A DNA stretch of 64,000 bases, from assembly GCF_001522545.3 (NCBI RefSeq), contig NC_031768.1, positions 5,206,320 through 5,270,319 of the forward strand, in the 5' to 3' direction. The position numbers were made by a program, and so were the translations under genes. Origin of the DNA: Parus major (taxonomy: Eukaryota; Chordata; Aves; Passeriformes; Paridae). The notes beneath the pieces were generated by a model that saw nothing but the letters and a program-made list of their open reading frames with translations, searched no databases and was not told the DNA's origin. Below are positions 1 to 12,471 of the stretch, piece after piece (within the stretch, counting starts at the first letter, position 1; every line of letters begins with the position of its first letter).

Positions 1-29
1 AGATCAGTGCCTGCCCCTCCTCTGCCCCT

Positions 30-92
30 ACAAGCAAGCTGAAACTGCAGTGAGGTCTCCCCTCAGTCTCCTCCAGGCTGAACAGCTGTACC
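30..92 (-). mobile_element. CR1 LINE fragment
   Basis: A segment reading GAGGTCTCCCCTCAGTCTCC and CTCCAGGCTGAACAG matches the reverse complement of the avian CR1 3' region. It is short and diverged, and a second fragment in the opposite orientation follows at once. Confidence 0.55.
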
Positions 93-104
93 TGCTGTGG
101 AAGG

Positions 105-170
105 AAGTTGGATGAAGAGATTTTTGAAGGTCTCTTCCAAACCAAACCATTCAGTGACTCTATAAATGAC
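105..170 (+). mobile_element. CR1 LINE 3' tip
   Basis: The run AGTTGGATGAAGAGATTTTT followed by GGTCTCTTCCAAACC and CATTCAGTGACTCTATAA resembles the CR1 3' end, which normally reads GGTTGGACTAGATGATCTTT and ends in repeats of ATTCTATG. It is decayed. Confidence 0.55.
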
Positions 171-974
171 TCACACTTCCACGACTAGGGAAGGAGTACA
201 AAAATTAGATAAACAGATAAGAGAATCTGGAAGAAAACAGAGTTTCTAATGGAACCAGACAAAAATAATAATTAGGATGAGGTGAAAGGCATTTCAAGTA
301 TATGGGCTCATTAAGAGCATGTGCTCAGTGGAGAGAGCGTGGCCAAAACAACTGAAAAACTGCAGGACACATTTCCAGCTATAAGGAAACTCTCAACAGA
401 GTGAAACTGGAAGCACCCAGATGTCCAAGATAGTTACGCTTATGGCTGAGAGAGACTGAAAGAAAGTACTTGAGAATTTAACCAAATTGCCAGGTTGGTA
501 CAAATGCCTTTCTTGGCAGGGAAAATAAACCCAAAAAACCCCTAAATCTTTCATGGAAGTACAAGCACAACCTAATATGAGTTATAATTCTTTTAATGAA
601 GCCAAAGGGAGACATTTAAGGAGACAAAAGTCATACTAGTTTTTGTGTGTTCGTGCTACAGCAAAGCAGGAAGAGGCCTGAGGCATTTGACTAGTCACAC
701 ATGCCACAGACATTACACCAAGTCAGAGGAAGATTATTGTTAAAATAACAGAAGAAAATGAAACATAGATTTGCCCACATTCTTTTGAGAAAGCTGAGTT
801 TATTCCAGGATATTGCTTTAACTGCACAGAGACAGCCCAACCAAGAACTCCAGCTAAGCAGGGGCTCTCAGCTCTGCTCCTGGCAGCTGGGATGGGGCAG
901 GCAGAGCCATTTCCAGCCCAGCACACCCCTGCAGGCACCTGGGCTGCAGCTGTCTCACTGCCACCTTTACTCAT
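171..974. other. Intergenic, nothing recognised
   Basis: This segment is low in CpG and has only short chance ORFs. I see no gene, RNA or identifiable repeat. Confidence 0.6.
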
Positions 975-1062
975 TCCAGGGGAAGGTGTCCCTGCCCATG
1001 GCAGAGGGGTTGGAACTGGCTGATCTTTAAGGTGCCTTCCAACCCTGACCATTTTGTGATTC
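975..1062 (+). mobile_element. CR1 LINE 3' tip
   Basis: The sequence GAGGGGTTGGAACTGGCTGA then TCTTTAAGGTGCCTTCCAAC and CATTTTGTGATTC follows the CR1 3' consensus order (GGTTGGAACTAGATGATCTT, AAGGTCCCTTCCAACC, ATTCTGTGATTC). It is truncated at the 5' end, as is usual for CR1. Confidence 0.75.
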
Positions 1063-4000
1063 TTTTCCCAGATAAACCTGGTGTTCTTCACCAGGGACCT
1101 CCTGCTCACGGGATGCTGCTCCCCACCTGCCCCAGATCTGCCACCCCCATCTCCCTCCGTGTGCCTCCACCTCCCCAGGCTGCTACACCCTGGGGAAGGG
1201 AGGGAGCATTAAATCACCTGTTCTGCTGGGACAGGTGCAAAATGTGCTGCTTTTTTCTTTTCTGCAGAGATCAGGGAGAAATGCCAGGAAAAGCCAGTGT
1301 CACCCCTGCCCTCAGGGGTGGGGTACACCCCCTTCCCGATGTGTTCCTGGAGCTCAGCTGTGTCAGCTGGCCAGCAGGATCATTCCTTACAGATCCTGGC
1401 ACTGAGATCTGCTCCTGTTCTCGGTCTCTCAGTGCTCAGGGTGGTGTGCACCCCTAGTGCAGATGAGGAGCTGGGAGGTGGAGCTGGTGGGAAGTGATAC
1501 AGGCCAGGGTGCAGCGTGCCAGCTCAGATGGACACAGCTCAGCCTGGCAAAATCAGATGCCAAATAACTCATTTGGCCAGAGATAACCAAGCGGATGAGG
1601 GAGGATGGGCTGGTGAGGTCTGGAGTCCAAGGAGAGAAATCAGACATGAGAATGGCACTGCACTTTGTATCCCATGTGGAGAGAGTTCTCATCCTAGTAC
1701 TTACTCATCAGCCACTCCCTGAATGTCTTCTTCAAGAATGAGAATGAGAATGAACCAAAAAGAGAGACAAAGCTCTGTGGAAAAGGAAGAGGGGTGCAGG
1801 GGTGGTCACAGGGGGAAGCTGAGCCTCCAAGCTGCAAATGGAGAGCTCAGGAGATGGTTGCCCACAGAAGCAGGTCCTGCTGCTCTCTGTCGATGGCAGT
1901 GCAGGTGGTTCCAGCAGGGACAGCAGGGATCAAACAAGGGAAAGGGAAGGAAAAGCAATGTGTGCTTAACAGGATTACCCTGCACTGAGAAGAAGGTAAA
2001 TAAACCCTGATACAAGGCACACACTGGGGCTTCTGCTGCCATCTCCCAGTTACAGCTTCAGTTCTCACCCTGTCCAATTTCCCAAATTTGCCAGACCTGT
2101 GATGGCCTGGAAGAAGGCACAGCAGACATGGGAACCACAGCAGGCACAGGACAATGTGAAGAGTGAGCCAAAGCAGCTACAACACCACACCATTCCTAAA
2201 ATCCAGAGTGATTTCCTTGAGGCCTCTTAGGGGTGGGATTCATTTATTGTTTTTTCAGATTGAAGATGCTGTTTGTCAATGGAAAGATGATGCAGGCTGG
2301 GGACCATGCTGAGCACTGCATTTCTGCTGAGACACAAGATGGAAACAGAGCTCTGGCTCCTCAGGGGGTGTTGGAGGCACTGCTGGGTTCAGTGTCACCC
2401 ACCCTGCTCACAGAGGGTGTTAACTGGGCTGATATTACCTGTGAAACAGGGAGTTGTACAGATACCTCACCATACCCCTCTTCTCCTTCCCACACACCTT
2501 TCCCAGCTCCCCTCCATTTTTGTACCAGCACTTACAGGGAAGAAACTGCGTTGTCTTACCCAGATTTGCACTCTGAATAACAAATATAGCATTTCAACCA
2601 AGTCCAGTGCAGGGAGGAGCAGATTGGGGCGAGCTCCTGAGGTGCTCAAGAATTGGAAAATCAGAGGAACAGAGCAGGGGGAGTTCCTGAGATGCTCAGG
2701 AATTGGAAAATCAGCAGTGCACAGTTTCTGGGAGCATGAACATGACTACCTGGAGAGTAAAGCAGCCACACATTAAGAGCTGCCTGTGCTCTGTAGACCC
2801 CTGTAAGGGACTCCTGAACCTGAGTCTTTTTAACACTGTGGCTCTTTTCAGACAGTGCCTGGAGGAGTTGTCTCAGCCCAGGTATTAATCCACAGAAATG
2901 CCCACCCCAGCCCTGATTCTGGACTGGGAGAAGGGATGCTGCCCCTCTCAGGAGAATAAGTAAAGCAGACTCTGTGCTCAGGGAAGGACTCCCAAGGTTC
3001 CTTCCTAGGGGCTCCTTTGGTGTTTCACAGCTCAGCTGAGCCTGTCCAGTGACTCCTGGGGTAGAGGGCATCTCCTGCACCGTTCAAGCCCTCCCTGTAT
3101 CAGGCCATGCTGACTGCAGTGTAGACATCCTTTTAATCATGGTGGGGAATTTTCTCACCTCCACATCTCCCTTTTCTGCTGAGGCATTTGAGCTCTCCTG
3201 TTTAATCCCCAAGCAGAGCTAAAGCGGGCAGAAGACAGAGAAAACAGGACAAAAGTCTAAACACCCCCTGTGTAAAAATGGATGAGTAGATAAAGCATCT
3301 TGATATTGTGAGGGAAGAGAATGCAAGGAGAGAGAGAGGAAGGAGATGTGCATATAAAGCTGTCAGATGAGCAGAAACCCAAGAGGGATGCAGGGAGAAG
3401 CAGGGAGCAAAAGTGGCTTTGTTGAGGGGAGCTGGTGAGAGTCCTGGCAGCAGGGAGGAGCAGGCAGGGGATATAAAAGGAGCTTATGGGGTGAAGGCAT
3501 CCCTGCTGTGGGAAGCCAGGTAGGTCTGCAGCCAACTGTAGCACACACAGACCTGCCCAAGACACACACGGGCAAATATCAGCCACTAGGGAGGAGCCAC
3601 GGTGTATGAAAGTCCCTCAGAGTCTTGCAGTGGAGCTCAATGAGAAGCAAAGCTGGATCTTCCTCATATTTTTTGCAGGGGTCTTCAGGTTGCTTTAGGG
3701 TACAGACCCTGGTGCAGAGTAGTGGGAGGGCTGTTGCTTGTGTGCATTAAACTAGAAGCAGTTCCTACAGCACAGAGCCTGTGTAGACAGCAGAAACTCA
3801 AGGATTTACATGGAGGGAGGGAATTTGGTGGGACAGATTGAGGCACTTTGAATCCTGGGGGAGAGAAGTGTTGCAGGCTGCTGGGCTGATATGGGGAGAT
3901 GGAAAAGGCTTTGGTGTTTTGCTGCATCCTGCAGGGAATATACAAGAGGATAAGGTGAAGAAGGCTCAAGAAATGGCTTCCACCAGGAAGGTGACAAATT

Positions 4001-5940
4001 TTTGGAAGGGTCAATCTGCCCACAAGCTGTCCTTGCTTTTCTATGCCAATACTGGAAGGAGCATTGCACAACCTTGTCCCCAGGCCCTGCTCCCTACCCT
4101 GGCCTCTCCAAGCCCCTGGCATGGCAGGGAGGCAGCTGGCCCAGCCCCTGTTCCACACAGCAGCACACTTTCCAGTCAGACAAGCCCTGGCCCCATAGCA
4201 CACAATGCTTTCACTTTGTGAATTACTCACGGCATTTCCTGTAAACACCATCAGCACCTACAGGCTGTGAGCAGGGAAACACGGTGGCATTATAAAATGC
4301 CTTCTGAAAGGGCAGTCTTGCCTCCTTTTTTCCATTATTTGCCAGTTTCCATGTTTGGGAGAGCTAGAAATTGGAGCATGGAGTGGAGTGTGGGGAAATC
4401 CAAGGTCGCTTGGGAGGAGGAGGACCTTATCAGAACCTCAGGACAGTACTTTCCAGAGCTGTCCAAAACCTTGGCGTGGAGCATTTCTTTCCCTAGAAAA
4501 CTTTGGATAAGAAAAGATGAGGAGTTCTCTGATTGCTTACCAGTTTCCCATCCAACTTCTGTACACACTGTGCCTGAGGAAAAAATGCTTGTGGTCTAAA
4601 TGTCAGGATAGCAAGCCTGAAGAGGACGTACAGGCAAACAGAGCTGCAATCTAAATAAAGTATTACCAATCTCCATGCTTGAAAGTTCCCCAAATTGTGA
4701 CACTGGATTGAAAAATTACTTAAGTATTTTGCTTTGAAAAGAAATGAGAAAATAGGCAAGCAAAGAAACCTCAGCCTCCCATGAGGTCTGTTTGTCTTCT
4801 GATAGCTTTGTTTTCAGGTTCACTGGGGAGGGGCTCATCCATCTCCCTAGGACTGTGACATGTAGAAACAGCATAAAAATTGACGTCTCCAATTGTCATG
4901 TGACTGGAAACATCCAGGCATTTAGAAAGGAACAAACATCACAAGATTCAGGATGCATCATAAGAGCGAGGAACCATCACGTAATTTGCCACTAGCACAA
5001 AGCAAAGCTGACTGACAGTGTCACCTTACACTGGCATAAACTAATGAATTGCTGCAAAAACAGGCTCCAAGGACTTTTGAAAGTCGAGCTTATTTTCCCC
5101 TTGCTTGTTTTATGGTGTCCTCAGTCAGGACAAGGGGAGTCACCTTGTCAGGAGGTTATAAAGACCCATTTTCTTCCCCCAAAGGTTCACAGTCCAGTGT
5201 GTGACGGTGTCCAGCAAAGGGACTGATAGGACCAAAGTAATGAGCCAAAAAGATATGTAAAGGCTGGACATAAATTATTGCTCTGCACTGAGTAGAGAAA
5301 AAGACAAAACAATTATCTGCATGATGCATTATCACAAAAAATGCTAAAGTTAAATAGACACAGGCAGCTAACTCTACCTGGCAAGTTCTGGGGCTGTGCC
5401 AGGAGGATTGGTGCCATCTGGTCCACAGCTGTGATGGAGGGTTTGATTCGAGGAGGAGCACTGATGGATGGGTCATGCCAGGGCAGATGCAGGGCAGGCA
5501 GAAGGGGCAAGAGCAGGGAGACACTGCAAGACACAGTCAGGTGGTAGCACAATGGGGATTATTGTGGAATGAAATATCCAAGGCTTAATTTTCCTGCAAA
5601 CTTCTGAGCCCTTTTCCACCGAGTTCCATCTTTTTCTCAGAACAGTCCAAACCCTCTTTCTGCTGCCCATCACAAGGGAGTGTGGTGGTCTCTTATAGGA
5701 GTCCCAGGATTCTCTTTCAGACCACAGAAATTTGAGACTATCCTGGGGGGAATTTCTGATACTCTTCTCCTGCAGATTAATATGGAAAAGGGGAAGAAAC
5801 TCCTCTAGTAGAGACAAAAAAACCAGTTAATCTGTATTTCTAATCCTCCAAGAACCTGAATCTCTTCTGACTCAGCAGGATCAAAATATCTCTATTTGGG
5901 CAGGTTGGATTCTCAGCCCAAACCTCCCTCTTCCTCTCTA
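1063..5940. other. Intergenic with no recognised gene
   Basis: Read on both strands, this stretch has only chance ORFs (the longest about 190 codons at 4257-3685, minus) with no family motif, no splice-consistent exons and no codon bias. It contains one small tandem duplication at 2631-2714. Confidence 0.6.
2631..2714 (+). repeat. Two-copy tandem duplication (50-base period)
   Basis: GAGCTCCTGAGGTGCTCAAG with AATTGGAAAATCAG at 2631-2664 is repeated at 2681-2714 as GAGTTCCTGAGATGCTCAGG with the same following bases. Three or four differences separate the copies. Confidence 0.85.
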
Positions 5941-5947
5941 AAACCAC

Positions 5948-6830
5948 TGTGCTCGAACACACCGAGTTTTGTGGGGGATGTTTCCTCCCTGCTCTGAGTG
6001 TCATCTGAAACCCTCAGCCCAGGTTACACATTGACCCCCGGTGTTGTGCCCAGTGAGCAGAACACTGGCCAACAGGCAGCACTGTGCCTGGCCTGCCTGA
6101 TCCAGTCCCCGGGTGTTGTAGTTGATAGCTTGAAATGTATCTTTTCCCATCTTTTAGTTGGGATTTCTCCCCCAGCTTCTCTTTCTCCTAACTGTTTACC
6201 TGGAGTCAAGTTACCGTGGTTACTGAAGTTTTTCTCCTCAGCCCCACGGTGAGAGGCCCGATAGAGTAAAGAGAAGACCCTGCTGGCATTTCCAGCTGCT
6301 TGAAGTTTCTTTAACCCAGGAAAACACGGGGTTGGGAGAAGAGAGACCCTTCTTTCTAACACGGAAGGTTGTAACTTGGTTTTTCCTGTCCCAGAATGTC
6401 TCTGAGCTATGGAAGCTGGGAGGGTTTGCTTACCTTCCCTTCCCTTTCTTTCCCCCCTGGGTTGCCAGGAAACCAAGCCCCCCCTCTCTCCCCCTCTGCC
6501 CCTCTGTGGAGAATACTCCTACACCTTTGTGGGCATTTGAAGAAGTTGGTGTCTGTTTTTCTTATCTTGGTGTGTGTAACCTTGATTTGTAGAAAGTTTG
6601 TAAGATGTACTAACTGAGAAAAATAATTGGTTCTCTCTATGATGTTCCCTCCCTCCCTCCGAGAAACGCTGTTAAAAGAGACCCCCCAGACCCCAAATCC
6701 TTTGTCTCTCGTCCTTTGGATTCCCCTTCACAGAAATAAACTGTGGAATGCAAACCAGAGAGTCCCCCCCGATTTCTTTACTCGCTCTATAGACTTGAAT
6801 TTTTGAAGAAAATCAGTGAACCCCACAAAC
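5948..6830 (+). mobile_element. Endogenous retrovirus LTR (solo or 5' LTR remnant)
   Basis: An 880-base block has LTR-like layout: a TG-rich start around 5948-5970, a pyrimidine-rich interior, an AATAAA poly(A) signal at 6735-6740 preceded by TTGTCTCTCGTCCTTTGG, and an end around CCCCACA at 6821-6827. A primer-binding-site-like sequence follows. No gag, pol or env frame is present downstream, where a CR1 fragment begins by 7038. Exact ends and family are uncertain; resemblance to avian ERV LTRs is from memory of their form. Confidence 0.6.
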
Positions 6831-6836
6831 ATCTGC

Positions 6837-6856
6837 TGGCTCGAAACCCGAGTGAA
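6837..6856 (+). other. Possible retroviral primer-binding site
   Basis: TGGCTCGAAACCCGAGTGAA lies just after the putative LTR end. It begins with TGG and contains CGAAACCCG, the core seen in the primer-binding sites of many avian retroelements. If real, the upstream LTR is a 5' LTR whose internal region has been lost. Confidence 0.35.
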
Positions 6857-7037
6857 GAGAAGCCTCATCACTGAGCTAGCTGGGCCACACTGGAGAAGAT
6901 TGAGTCACCCGGGGAGGCCAGCACTGCAGCACCTCTCTCAGGCTCTGATGGACAGCTTTGAGAAGATTTTTGCCCCCTACCAGCAAAGTCTCCAGGGGAG
7001 ATGGCAAAACAAGGGGCTGGATCATCATCCAGCTAGC

Positions 7038-7190
7038 AGAGAATCTTAGGGTATTTTGGCTTGGAAGGGACCTTAAAGATCATCTTATTCCAACTCCCTG
7101 CCATGGGCAGGGATCCTTCCCACTAACACAAGTTGATCAGAGCCCTGTCCAGCCTGGCCCTCCAGGGAAGGGTTCCTTGGTCTTTTCCTG
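7038..7190 (-). mobile_element. CR1 LINE 3' fragment
   Basis: TTGGAAGGGACCTTAAAGAT, CATCTTATTCCAACTCCCTG, CCATGGGCAGGGATCCTTCC and AGAGCCCTGTCCAGCCTGGC follow in CR1 reverse-complement order. The copy is 5' truncated near 7190. Confidence 0.88.
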
Positions 7191-7694
7191 GAATTCCAGC
7201 TACCCCAACCTTCATGCAAATGTTTCCTCAGAGGGTACCAGGACAAGCTTGAGAATGAAGAGCCCATAAAAAAACTTGGAGGAGTTTTGTGCCACTTCCC
7301 ATTTCAGTGGAGGACATCAGGATACAGAGAAGGGAGCAGGCAGCTGGGTGCACGGTCACCCTTGGTGACAGATACCTGCAGGATCCACACATGGCAGGCA
7401 GACCTGGGGGCTTCTGGAGGTCCGTGGACAGCCCCCAGCAGAGTGAGGGGATGAGGCAGGGGCAGGATCCACTCAAGAGCTGAAGGACACAGCACAGAAA
7501 GACAAGATGCCTACAGCACAGACCTCAGGGCTATCCAAGAGACAGGGCTGGAGAGAGCCACACCTAAACCTTAGGCCAGGAGGGGACTAGAAGCCCCAGG
7601 TGGGGCTGAAATGAGGCTCCAGAAGGCATGGCCAGGGTGTGGGGGAAAGCTCCTGGTGAGACTGGTCAGGGCTGTCAAGGACTATTAAGAGTTC
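7191..7694. other. Intergenic, nothing recognised
   Basis: The segment lies between a CR1 fragment and an LTR. It has no gene-like frame and no repeat I can name. Confidence 0.5.
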
Positions 7695-7696
7695 TG

Positions 7697-8268
7697 TGCT
7701 GGCTTGGGCTGGGGTAGAGTTACTTTTCTCGGCAGTGGCTGGTGTGGGGCTGGGTTTTGGGTTTGTGCTGGAAGCAGTGGTGATAGCACAGGGGTGTTTC
7801 AGCTGTTGCTGAGCAGCTCTCACACAGAGCCCAGGCCTTTTCTGCCCCTCAGCCCAGCCAGGGGGCTGGGGGTGCACAAGGAGAGGGGAGGGGGCACAGC
7901 CAGGACCCCAGGGATGTCCCACACCACATGGTGAGAGAACTGGGGGGAGGAGGAGGAAGGGGGAGATGTTTGGAGTGATTAATTTGTCTTCCCAAGTCAC
8001 TGTTACCTGTGGTAAAACCCTGCTGGCCTGGGGATGGCTGAACTCCTGCCTGCCCATGGCAAGTGGGGAGTGAAGAATCCATCTTCTGCTTTTCTGAAAT
8101 GCACAGCTTCTGCTTTACCTGTTAAAATGCCTTCATCTCAACCAGTTGGAGAAAAAACTCAAAAGTTTTTTCACTTTTACCCTTCCAATTCTTTCCCACA
8201 CCCCACTGTGGGGAGTAAATGGGGCAGCTGTGTGGGGCTGAGCTGCTGGCTGGGGTTAAACAACAACA
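7697..8268 (+). mobile_element. Solo LTR of an ERVK-like avian endogenous retrovirus
   Basis: It begins TGCTGGCTTGGGCTGGGGTA and ends GGCTGGGGTTAAACAACAACA (8248-8268), TG...CA. Between are landmarks of an abundant avian LTR: GGGGGTGCACAAGGAGAGGG, TTTGTCTTCCCAAGTCACTG, CTGCCTGCCCATGGCAAGTG, CTGCTTTACCTGTTAAAATG, and TTTTTCACTTTTACCCTTCC. The TATA-bearing segment normally found in its middle appears deleted around 7920-7945. No internal viral genes flank it. No convincing target-site duplication is visible. Confidence 0.8.
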
Positions 8269-11200
8269 GACCCTCAGGACTTCTTTAAAAGCAAGTTCTT
8301 TCCTTAGCTCCCCTCTCTGATGTGAGGTGTTTCTGTGGAAGTTACCAGCTCCATAACCAATGCCTGCAGCCTTGCCTGCACGAGGCACATCTGCAGAGTG
8401 GCCTTTTGTGCAAAGCCTGCCCTCACACTGGAGAAGTCTCGCTCATACAGCTGACCTATGTTCCTCAGAATCAGCTCCTTACAGCACAAAATACTCCCCT
8501 AGAAACAATGTTTGTGGAGGTGTGAAGTCCAAAGTTAGGAAATGCTGTGATTAAGGCCACCTGTGCAGCCTTTCTTCATCACCCTCGTGTGTCTGCGTTG
8601 GGAAACACTCTCTAATTGCCTGCTCTGCAGTGTCTTACTCACTCAGCTCACAAGGTGGGCAGTGCACTGCTGCTTCGTCTCTGACCTGCTCTGTACCCAC
8701 TGACACTGGGCTTTGTGTGTCAGAAAATTATTATTTCACAGCTTTTCCCAAATTCCCCATCATTAATGTATCAGGGCATGTGCAGTGGGGGTTTGTCCAG
8801 CTTCACAAAAGTCCATTTAAAGGTGCAAAACCAGCAAGAGGGAAAATATGAATATTTCATTTTTGGCACTCAGGCTGGGAGTGTGAAACTCTCAGAGCCT
8901 GAGCCTTCCCAGTGCTCAGTATCTTTAAGGACAGAAACCACCAAATTCTGCTGAATAAAAAACAACCCACAGCATGTCTGATAGGTAAATCCCAGTGCTT
9001 CCACTTGTAGCCAAACCAAAGGAACAGCTGGTTTCTTCTGGGTTTCAGCCACTTTTTAACATCTTAGCAAAGAGCTTTGCAGAATAGGTCGCAACAGAGA
9101 TCTGTTACTAAAACATGATCCTGGACAAAATATGTTTGGCATTCAGACTGCTTTCTTAAAGGGAATTGATGCACTTATATGTACTTTAAGATACATGTTA
9201 GATACACTGAAAGATATGCTTAAATGTTTTTCATACATCTTGGGTACCGAGCTATACACAACCAAAAAAAATGAAATTAGACAGCACTTTTTAGGAGACT
9301 GTGTTGGCTGTGTCCAGGGGCATTATTTTCTCAGTGCATTACATGCTTTTCATGCTCTCTGCTGGTATGACATGCTGGAGCGGGGAAGAAGAATGAAAGG
9401 TCAAAAAACATCTTTGTTTCAGCCCCATCTTTCTCTCCCTCTTAGCTCTCCTGTTCTCTCCTAGTGATGAGACAAAGTCCTCACCATTCCAGAAATCCTT
9501 TCCTGAGCTAGATCCATCAGCCTTGGAGCTGGCTGAAGTGACTCTCTCTGCTAAGGTCTCACAAGCTGGGTAATAACCAAAATAACCCTCAATTGCTGTG
9601 CCAGGCTCCAGCCTTTCCCTGTGCCTAAATCCTGTCTTCATCCAGCTCCTGGTCTTTGAACAGGGAGACAAGCCAGCCTTTCTGTACTCACTGGGTTCTG
9701 CCACCCTTGTGCCACTGAGGGTCCTGCAACACCAGTATAAATCACTGCTTCCTTGGGTAACCTCTGTACTCTGCAGGTTTGGTCCTCAGGCTTTTCTCTC
9801 AAAATCTTGGGAAAATCTCAGCTCTCTCCCAGTGGTCCCATCTCCACTCCCTTCCTAGACATGCCCTCCTCCATCCTTTCTCGGAGTCAGACCAGCCATT
9901 CTGCCTTGCTTCCATGAGCTATCCTCCTAATCCCTGTATTCTTTCCTGTCCTGCTCTTGTTCCTAATCTCCCCTGCCATCTCCCAGGCCTCACTCTGTTC
10001 TCTTTACAGACCTCACTTTCCATCTTCTCTTCCAGTTTCCTCTCCTCAGACTTCTGGCCTTCTCTTTACAAGAGAAGGTTCACAATTTGAGTGTGTCTTC
10101 CAAAAAAGGGGGGGAAAACCACACCCCATAACCCAGGTGTGTACTCATTCAGGATGTTACATACCACCCAGGCAGTGCTGTGATGAGCTGACAGTGATTT
10201 TGAAATTATTCACATATTTCTGAAAAACTGGACACACTTACAAGATCAGGCAGCAAAACTCACACGAACTGTACACAAAGCTAATGCTCTTCCCTTTACT
10301 CAGACATTTTTTCAGCTTAGGAATGAAATACTATGTCTGAATGTGCACAGGACAGGCTACAGGTAGGTGTTCTGTGGTTTTTGTTGTTCACAGGAGCAGA
10401 TAGATTTGCATTAAGGGCAGACACAAAGGTAGACTGAGTAGACAGATTAGGTACAATCATATCAGGTGATGCAAAAATGCCCCCTTTTTTTCCCCAGTTC
10501 ATTATCCATTTAAATGAGCATTTGACTAAAACAACACAAAACCACCAGCAGTTCTGTTTTGCCTGGCATTGTGAAGCCAGAGTACAACCAGCTCCTACCC
10601 TCTCTAAAACGAGGGTGACCAGAGGTGAATGACAGAAGAGCTGAAGAAGTTTCTTGGCTGATCTTTATCAATCAGCCCAGCATCATTTGGCATAACTAAT
10701 TCCACCCACTACAGGTTTGTTTTGAAAGCAAGATGATGCCATTCCTTGTTGTGGATGCACTGTTTAGGCATGTTAGAATATTGCCTAAGCTCAGCAGGAA
10801 AGGGAATAACATTGCTAAGGGCAGGTGATATCATTCCTGACTGAGAGCAAGGACATCTTTCCCAGCACCCATGGGGAGTAGAAACACTGACAAGAAGCAG
10901 TGAGAAAAGAGGAATTGGGTGGTGGTCCTCATTCAACAGTTCCCAAAACATGCCTGGTCTCCAGCTGACAAGTAGCCCCCGATTAAGGTTTAGCTCATGA
11001 GAAACCCCTTTGGATTAGGGTCAGCACTAAATCATGGCCATAATAATGTGTAAATACAAGGTGGAAACCCTGTCCTGAAGTTCACCAGGCTCCCACAAGG
11101 ATCAAGCTGTCTGCCACAGAGATGGGGATGAGAAGGAGCAGACCAACTGCCAAACAGCCACAATTTATTTTTGTACAGTGCCCCAGTTTGTAACAGAATG

Positions 11201-12470
11201 CAATTACATATTCAATGTGTCAAAGAGGCAACATCCTTCAAGGCAGACAAGATTTTCTTTTTCCCAACTGAAACATAGCTATTGTAGAGAGGCCCACTTA
11301 CCTGTTTCTTCAAAGAATGCCATGCAGCCAAATGGCAACCAGTCACCTGGATTTGGGGTTCCCATACCACAACAGGAAGGGGGAAAAAGACAGAGTTAAT
11401 CCCTTAAATTTCATAGGCTGGAATCCAACAGGTGACCCAGAGATTTTCCAAGCAATAGTAGATGAGAAGTGATTTTTAAATAAGGGAAAGGAAAGAAAGA
11501 GAGAGAGGAAAATTCCTATATTCTTGGAAAGCATCTGTATTTGGGAACAAATAGGAAGCAAACACCTAAAGTGGACATTTACAGTTCAGTTGGCTGCTTC
11601 TAGAAAGAGGGGAGAAGTGGGCATTTCTGGGGCACAGTTTGTCTCATCCTTGTGTGGAGGTCTGAAAGAGATCAGATGACTCAGACCATGGAAAACCCTG
11701 CTTCTCCTCCCTGATGGTAACGGGAGCCCAGAGCGACTGGTGCAACCCCACCTGCAGTGTCCCCAAATGCCTGGGAAAGGCCAGACCCTGTAAGAGGCTG
11801 AATCACATTGGTTTGATTAAAAAGAAATCATACACAATGAGAGAATTGTCTTCAGGGTCACCTTTTGCTGCATCCAGGCTTTCCTTGGAAAAAAATTGCA
11901 GTTGACAGACCTGTGTCTCCTTGGTCTGGGAAGAGGCTGGGCAGAGTCACAAGTTCTGCTGGGAAAGGATGGAGACTCTGACCTTGGTGACAGTAACAAA
12001 AGTCCCCCCCCTTCAGAAAGGAACGGAAAAAAGCCCTTCATGCTTCAGAAGTCGCTAAATGAGACTTCCAGCAGTCATTTAAGGAAATCCCTCTGTGTTG
12101 CTGAATAATCTTTGAGGAGGAAAGCAGTGGCTGGCTGAGCTTTCTGACGTGCCCTGGTACGTCACTGGGACAGCAGCGGGTTTCACGGGCACTGCAGAAC
12201 CCCAGAGCTTTGGGAACTCCTCTCACTGCATCCTCTCCCAGAACTGACTGAAGGCAGGACAAAGCCCATGGAAAGGATGCAGAAAACAGCTGACAGAGAG
12301 AGGAGGGAGAGCTTTTTATTTCTTAGATGTTTTGAACATGACCATCTGGGCTCTCCCTCCCCTTATCCTCATCCCTAGGGACTTCTTTCCCTGGATTGAA
12401 ATGTGGGCCAGCAGCAAGAGGGCAAGAAGAAGAACACAGCATCTGAAACCTCTGTGCTGCTCAAAAGGAA
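8269..12470. other. Intergenic with no recognised gene
   Basis: Only chance ORFs are present. Unique-looking A/T-rich stretches (for example 9120-9260) carry no repeat or coding signature. No RNA gene was recognised. Confidence 0.55.
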
Positions 12471-12471
12471 A

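Noticed and set aside
3685..4257. Minus-strand ORF of 190 codons
   Set aside because: No recognisable domain, no start context, no splice or codon evidence; its length is within chance for a window this size.
12152..12168. GTACGTCACTGG as a CRE
   Set aside because: Only a TACGTCA variant half-site in isolated intergenic DNA, with no supporting context.
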